Positions 60,192 to 64,000 of a stretch of DNA of 64,000 bases are shown here, piece by piece. The notes beneath the pieces are model-generated. The model did not search any database and had not been told where the DNA came from. It worked only from the letters and a program-made list of their open reading frames with translations. Position 1 is the first letter of the stretch, and each line of letters opens with the position of its first letter. Where the stretch lies: the NCBI GenBank assembly GCA_963774745.1, contig CAVZGE010000007.1:62001-126000 (forward strand). Direction: 5' to 3'. This DNA comes from Prado023 sp963774745 (GTDB lineage: Bacteria > Actinomycetota > Actinomycetes > S36-B12 > CAIYMF01). A program made the position numbers and the translations under genes.

Positions 60192-62935
60192 CCACCGCAG
60201 AGGGCGCCGCCGGGTCCGACGCGCAGGTCGCGCTGCTGGCCCGTCGCCTGCAGCGCGAGCCCCGGGCCTTCCGCGAGGTGTTCATCTCCGAGGGGATGGC
60301 CGCGATCGCCTACGAGTTCCAGCAGCCCGAGCTGGGCCCGGAGTTCACCCGTGCGCTGTGGGCCACGCTCCTGCGCGAGGACGACAGCGCCACCCTGATG
60401 ATGCGGTTCCTCTGGGACCTGCCGCTGGGCAAGAAGCGCACCTTCATCCGGGCCATCGACCGCGAGCTGGGCGAGCGCTACCCGATGTTCGACGGGCTGT
60501 CCGTGGACTGGCCGGCGGGCAACAGCATCCCGCCGTACATCCGCGGCGCCGAGGACCGCGCCCACGACTTCGGCCTGGTCAACAAGGGGTACCTGGGCTA
60601 CATGGACCTGGGCTACACCGCCCGCGAGGTCGACCTGTTCGTCTGGCTCGAGGCGATGCGAGACAAGCAGTGCTCCGAGAAGCCGTGCGAGCTGGGGATC
60701 TTCCTCAACGAGTGCAAGGAGCCCACCGGCGGGTGCCCGGTGCAGATCCACATCCCCGAGATGATCGAGATGGTCGGCACCGGCCGGTTCCGCGAGGCGC
60801 TGGCCCTCATCGAGTCCTGCAACCCGCTGCCCGACGTCACCGGACGCGTGTGCCCGCAGGAGCTGCAGTGCCAGGGCGTGTGCCTGCAGAACAAGATGCC
60901 GATCGCCATCGGCCAGCTCGAGTGGTTCCTGCCCGAGCGCGAGAAGCTGGTGAACCCCGGCGGGGACGCCGTGCGCTTCGCCGGGCACCGAGACCCCTGG
61001 GAGGCGGCCGTCAAGCCCCCGGTGGCCATCGTGGGGTCCGGGCCGTCCGGGCTGATCAACGCCTACCTGCTGGCCGCCGAGGGCTTCCCGGTCACCGTGT
61101 TCGAGGCCTTCCACGCCCTCGGTGGGGTGCTGCGCTACGGCATCCCCGAGTTCCGCCTGCCCAACGACCTGATCGACGACGTGGTCGGCAAGATCCGCCT
61201 GCTCGGCGGCCGGTTCGTGCAGAACTTCGTGGTCGGCAAGACCGCCACCCTCCAGGACCTGCGCGATGCCGGGTTCCACCGGATCTTCGTCGGCACCGGT
61301 GCGGGGCTGCCCCGGTTCATGAACGTCCCCGGCGAGCACCTGCTCAACGTGATGAGCGCCAACGAGTTCCTCACCCGGGTCAACCTGATGCAGGGCCTGC
61401 GCGCGGACTACGAGACCCCACTGCCCGAGACGAAGGGCAAGGAGGTGCTGGTCATCGGCGGCGGCAACACCGCCATGGACGCCGCGCGCACCGCCCAGCG
61501 CCTGGGTGGCAACGTCACGATCGTCTACCGGCGCACGCGCTCGGAGATGCCGGCCCGCGTCGAGGAGCTGCACCACGCCCTGGAGGAGGGGATCGCCCTG
61601 CGTGAGCTGTGCGCCCCGAGCGAGTTCCTCGGCGACGACAAGACGGGCTTCGTGACCGCGGCCACGCTGGAGGTCATGGAGCTCGGGGAGCCCGACGAGT
61701 CCGGGCGCCGCCGGCCGGTCTCGACCGGGCGCACCGAGACCATGCACGCCGACCTGGTGATCATGGCCCTGGGCAACGCCGCGAACCCGATCATCAAGGA
61801 CTCCGAGCCCCGGCTGAACACCTCGAAGTGGGGCACGATCGTGCTGGACCACGCGGGCTCCCAGGAGACGACGCTCGAGGGCGTCTTCACCGGCGGGGAC
61901 GCAGCGCGTGGCGGCTCGACCGCGATCGCGGCAGCCGGTGACGGCCGGGCTGCGGCCAACGAGATCCTCGGCGAGGAGGCCCTGGCCCCCGAGGTCGTGC
62001 GCGACATGGTGGCCCGGGCCCTGGAGTACACCGAGCTGGGAACCTCGGCCCAGCGGATCCTGGCGCGGTCGCACCTGTCCGACGGGATCGAGGAGTTCAC
62101 CGTCCAGTCCCCGCTGATCGCCGCGGCCGCCCAGGCCGGGCAGTTCGTCCGCCTGCTGCCCCGCCCCGACGGCGAGCTGATCCCGCTCACGCTGGCCGAC
62201 TGGGACGTCGAGGCCGGCACGATCTGCCTGGTCGTGCAGGGGGTCGGGACCAGCAGCATCGAGATCAACGCCATGGAGGTCGGCGATTCGTTCACCGGCA
62301 TCGCCGGTCCGCTGGGTCGTCCCAGCGACATCCACTCGTACGCCGCCGACGAGACGGTCGTCTTCACAGCCGGGGGCCTCGGGCTGCCGCCGGTGTACCC
62401 GATCATGCGCGAGCACCTGCGGCACGGGAACCATGTCACGCTGATCTCGGGGTTCCGCAGTGCGGGCCTGATGTTCTGGACCGCACCCGACGAGCGGGTC
62501 GGGCGGCTGCAGGCCGAGTTCGGCGACCAGCTGGACGTCGTCTACACGACCAACGACGGCTCGTTCGGGGTCCCCGGGTTCGTGACCGGGCCGCTGGAGG
62601 AGATGCTCGAGGCCAACCAGCGCGGCGAGGGCCGACGAGTGGCCGAGGTGGTCACCATCGGCCCGCCGATGATGATGCGTGCCGTCAGCGACCTGAGCAT
62701 GCGCTTCGGCACCCCGTGCGTGGCCAGCCTGAACTCGATCATGGTCGACGCCACCGGCATGTGCGGGGCGTGCATGGTCCCGGTCGTCATCGACGGGAAG
62801 ATGATCCGCAAGCACGCGTGCATCGACGGCCCGGAGATCGACTCGCACATCATCGACTGGGACAAGTTCCTGCCGCGGTTCGGCCAGTTCCGCGCACAGG
62901 AGGCGGCCAGCCGCACCGCCCACGGGCTGGCCTGA
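60188..62935 (+). CDS. Fused Nfn-like ferredoxin:NAD(P) oxidoreductase (NfnB-NfnA order)
   Basis: A 915-residue fusion. The first 600 residues correspond to NfnB/GltD-type subunits: a Cys-rich N-terminal region (CSEKPCELG, CPVQIHIPEM, GRVCPQELQCQGVCLQ), FAD motif VAIVGSGPSG (Gly283-Gly288), LGGVLRYGIPEFRLP and second nucleotide motif VLVIGGGNTAMDAAR. The last 280 correspond to NfnA/SudB (PyrK-like): FVRLLPRPDGELIPLTLADW, VVFTAGGLGLPPVYPI and a [2Fe-2S] motif GMCGACMVPVV with Cys859, Cys862 and Cys878 in HACIDGPEIDSH. In known NfnAB the two subunits bifurcate electrons between ferredoxin, NADH and NADPH; here they are one chain. It starts at ATG 60188 overlapping the PFOR stop, so the pair should form one pathway moving electrons from 2-oxoacids to NAD(P)H. 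Confidence 0.87.
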   Translation: MTTAEGAAGSDAQVALLARRLQREPRAFREVFISEGMAAIAYEFQQPELGPEFTRALWATLLREDDSATLMMRFLWDLPLGKKRTFIRAIDRELGERYPMFDGLSVDWPAGNSIPPYIRGAEDRAHDFGLVNKGYLGYMDLGYTAREVDLFVWLEAMRDKQCSEKPCELGIFLNECKEPTGGCPVQIHIPEMIEMVGTGRFREALALIESCNPLPDVTGRVCPQELQCQGVCLQNKMPIAIGQLEWFLPEREKLVNPGGDAVRFAGHRDPWEAAVKPPVAIVGSGPSGLINAYLLAAEGFPVTVFEAFHALGGVLRYGIPEFRLPNDLIDDVVGKIRLLGGRFVQNFVVGKTATLQDLRDAGFHRIFVGTGAGLPRFMNVPGEHLLNVMSANEFLTRVNLMQGLRADYETPLPETKGKEVLVIGGGNTAMDAARTAQRLGGNVTIVYRRTRSEMPARVEELHHALEEGIALRELCAPSEFLGDDKTGFVTAATLEVMELGEPDESGRRRPVSTGRTETMHADLVIMALGNAANPIIKDSEPRLNTSKWGTIVLDHAGSQETTLEGVFTGGDAARGGSTAIAAAGDGRAAANEILGEEALAPEVVRDMVARALEYTELGTSAQRILARSHLSDGIEEFTVQSPLIAAAAQAGQFVRLLPRPDGELIPLTLADWDVEAGTICLVVQGVGTSSIEINAMEVGDSFTGIAGPLGRPSDIHSYAADETVVFTAGGLGLPPVYPIMREHLRHGNHVTLISGFRSAGLMFWTAPDERVGRLQAEFGDQLDVVYTTNDGSFGVPGFVTGPLEEMLEANQRGEGRRVAEVVTIGPPMMMRAVSDLSMRFGTPCVASLNSIMVDATGMCGACMVPVVIDGKMIRKHACIDGPEIDSHIIDWDKFLPRFGQFRAQEAASRTAHGLA

Positions 62936-63031
62936 CCGGACCGGCGCACACTCCGAGGCGGGATTCGTGCGGACGGGGCGGGACGGTCACAATGGGCGTA
63001 TACCGCCACCGTCGGGTCTCCAGGGGGTCCC

Positions 63032-63433
63032 ATGGGCATCACGTCACTAGGCAGCGTCGCCGGCCTTGCATCCGGGCTGGCCGACCGCGCCGTGGACGCC
63101 TACCGCACGCGGCTCGAGGCCCAGGTCCAGCGCCGACGGGCCGACAACCTCGGCCTGAGCATGCTGGTCAACGCCTCGCTGGCCGCGGTCGGGATGGCCG
63201 TCGACGTCGTCGCCCTCCAGGTGCGCGTCCACGCGCTGCAGCAGGCGCTCGACGAGGCGGTCGCTGCCGGGGACCTCGAGTCGGCCGAGCAGCTGCGCGG
63301 TGAGCAGGTGCGGCTCCTCACGGAGCCCCAGGCCTCCGCCCGGCTCATGGCGACCCTGTCCGAGTACATCCCGGTCGTGCTGGCAGGGCAGAGCGGCCGG
63401 GACGGACGGGTGATCGAGGGCGACGTCGTCTGA
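63032..63433 (+). CDS. Small helical protein of unknown function
   Basis: A 133-residue protein with no recognised domain. It is mostly helical: an Ala/Gly-rich start, LGLSMLVNASLAAVGMAVDV as a possible hydrophobic helix, then a charged helix rich in Gln/Leu (VHALQQALDEAVAAGDLESA) and a short C-terminal tail. ATG 63032 follows CCAGGGGGTCCC, a fair site. It lies 96 bases after the Nfn-like gene; co-transcription is possible but not shown. Confidence 0.55.
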   Translation: MGITSLGSVAGLASGLADRAVDAYRTRLEAQVQRRRADNLGLSMLVNASLAAVGMAVDVVALQVRVHALQQALDEAVAAGDLESAEQLRGEQVRLLTEPQASARLMATLSEYIPVVLAGQSGRDGRVIEGDVV

Positions 63434-63522
63434 GCGCTGCCCCGGCCTCACGTCGGGCTGCCGATGCGCCGATACAGCCCACGGGGCACCTCGCGGTGGT
63501 GCCGACGGGAGGTGGCTGATCG

Positions 63523-64000
63523 GTGGTCACACCCCCCGGCGCGAGCATCGCACTGGTCGGCCTCGGCACGCAGTCGCTCGGTGCGCGCAGCTACCTCGTC
63601 ATCGGGCTGCTGGCGTGGCTGGTGTGGCTGGCCGTCCGCGCGTACGTCCACGGAACACGTCCGGTCGTCACGCTCGCCGTCGTCCTGACCCTCCTGCTCC
63701 CCGCGCTGTGGACCGAGATCCGCTGGCTGCGCGTCCAGGCCGCCGCCACCACGGCCGTCCAGGAGCTGACCGGCAACCCCGCGGCCAGCGTCGCGTGCCA
63801 GCGCGCACTCGCCACGCTCCTGTGGGCCGGGGCCGACCTGGGTCGGGTGCAGTGGGATGAGCCGGATCGGGCCTGGCTGACGCTGGAGACCTGCCAGCAC
63901 CTCGGCAGCTGGTACCGCTCGGAGGGCACCGCCCCCACCCTCGACGAGGCCATCGCGGTGCACGTGCTCACCCACGAGGCCATGCACGTCGACGGTGAGC
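63523..64000 (+). CDS. Membrane protein with an HEAMH (HExxH) motif, 3' end outside window
   Basis: The frame is open from GTG 63523 to the window end (159 codons seen). Two membrane helices lie near residues 25-60 (SYLVIGLLAWLVWLAVRAY, PVVTLAVVLTLLLPALW), followed by a soluble part with VACQRALATLLWAGADLG, and VLTHEAMHVDGE containing His151-Glu152-Ala-Met-His155, the zinc-metallopeptidase HExxH pattern. It may be a membrane metallopeptidase, but the rest of the catalytic domain is beyond 64000. GTG 63523 follows GGGAGGTGGCTGATCG. Confidence 0.6.
   Translation, partial: MVTPPGASIALVGLGTQSLGARSYLVIGLLAWLVWLAVRAYVHGTRPVVTLAVVLTLLLPALWTEIRWLRVQAAATTAVQELTGNPAASVACQRALATLLWAGADLGRVQWDEPDRAWLTLETCQHLGSWYRSEGTAPTLDEAIAVHVLTHEAMHVDGE

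Noticed and set aside
60020..62923. A 967-codon minus-strand frame opposite the Nfn-like gene
   Set aside because: Same reason: no motifs, skewed composition, and strong conserved motifs on the plus strand.
55172..62935. A single 2,587-residue PFOR-Nfn fusion protein
   Set aside because: The continuous frame passes through a non-coding reading between about 59883 and 60187. The Cys-containing C-terminus of the PFOR is in another frame, and ATG 60188 overlaps its stop; two proteins fit better.
1..64000. CRISPR arrays, insertion sequences, rRNA genes, replication origin
   Set aside because: No regularly spaced repeats, transposase-like proteins, rRNA signatures or DnaA-box clusters were seen.

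Overview
The window is high-GC DNA from an actinobacterium (Actinomycetota). Evidence includes a DUF222/HNH endonuclease, a WS/DGAT acyltransferase, a BTAD (AfsR-type) regulator, a large LuxR ATPase (LAL) regulator, a DtxR/IdeR-like iron box, a tRNA with no encoded CCA end, and several genes whose TANNNT -10 hexamer lies 6-7 bases before the start codon, as in leaderless transcripts. Genus cannot be fixed from the sequence. A beta-glucoside PTS together with a 2-oxoacid:acceptor oxidoreductase and an Nfn-like transhydrogenase suggests a saprophyte able to ferment or tolerate low oxygen.

Layout. 1-6.4 kb: lipoproteins, a broken membrane protein, a divergent YCII / cupin-DUF3303 locus around an iron box, about 1 kb of gene-free DNA rich in hairpins, and a GAF-LuxR regulator. 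6.6-13.9 kb: a beta-glucoside operon (PTS EIIBCA, two family-1 glycosidases, a HAD phosphatase, an aldo/keto reductase) preceded by a promoter with a palindromic operator and a textbook BglG/LicT RAT-terminator switch. 13.9-24.2 kb: a 1,686-residue BTAD-AAA-WD40 regulator, a secreted beta-propeller protein, SDR, old yellow enzyme and metallo-beta-lactamase-fold enzymes. 24.7-28.5 kb: a four-gene operon of unrecognised coiled-coil and membrane proteins ending in an OmpA-type lipoprotein, flanked by gene remnants, followed by tRNA-Arg(TCT). 29-33.8 kb: APH(6)-like kinase, LAL regulator and small proteins. 33.9-38.5 kb: a MacAB-type efflux operon under four 11-bp-phased CACAG repeats. 38.5-55 kb: housekeeping and envelope genes, including a TetR-ACT-GNAT fusion, an amylosucrase, AlaX, WS/DGAT, a macro-domain-like protein, HNH and a BrkB protein. 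55-63 kb: a giant pyruvate:ferredoxin-type oxidoreductase overlapping a fused Nfn-like ferredoxin:NAD(P) oxidoreductase. 63-64 kb: a small hypothetical gene and the start of a membrane protein with an HEAMH motif.

A recurring oddity is that at least seven places in six otherwise intact genes, and three more in a seventh less certain one, need exactly one base removed to restore the reading frame; none needs a base added. In each case total length modulo 3 agrees. This pattern fits insertion-type sequence errors better than ten independent mutations, and it means several genes listed here as frameshifted may be intact in the organism.

Best candidates for new biology: the four-gene coiled-coil/OmpA operon (24778-28469), the PFOR plus fused Nfn pair (55172-62935), the TetR-ACT-GNAT single-chain regulator (38514-40181), and structured gene-free DNA at 2022-2167 and 4542-5567.
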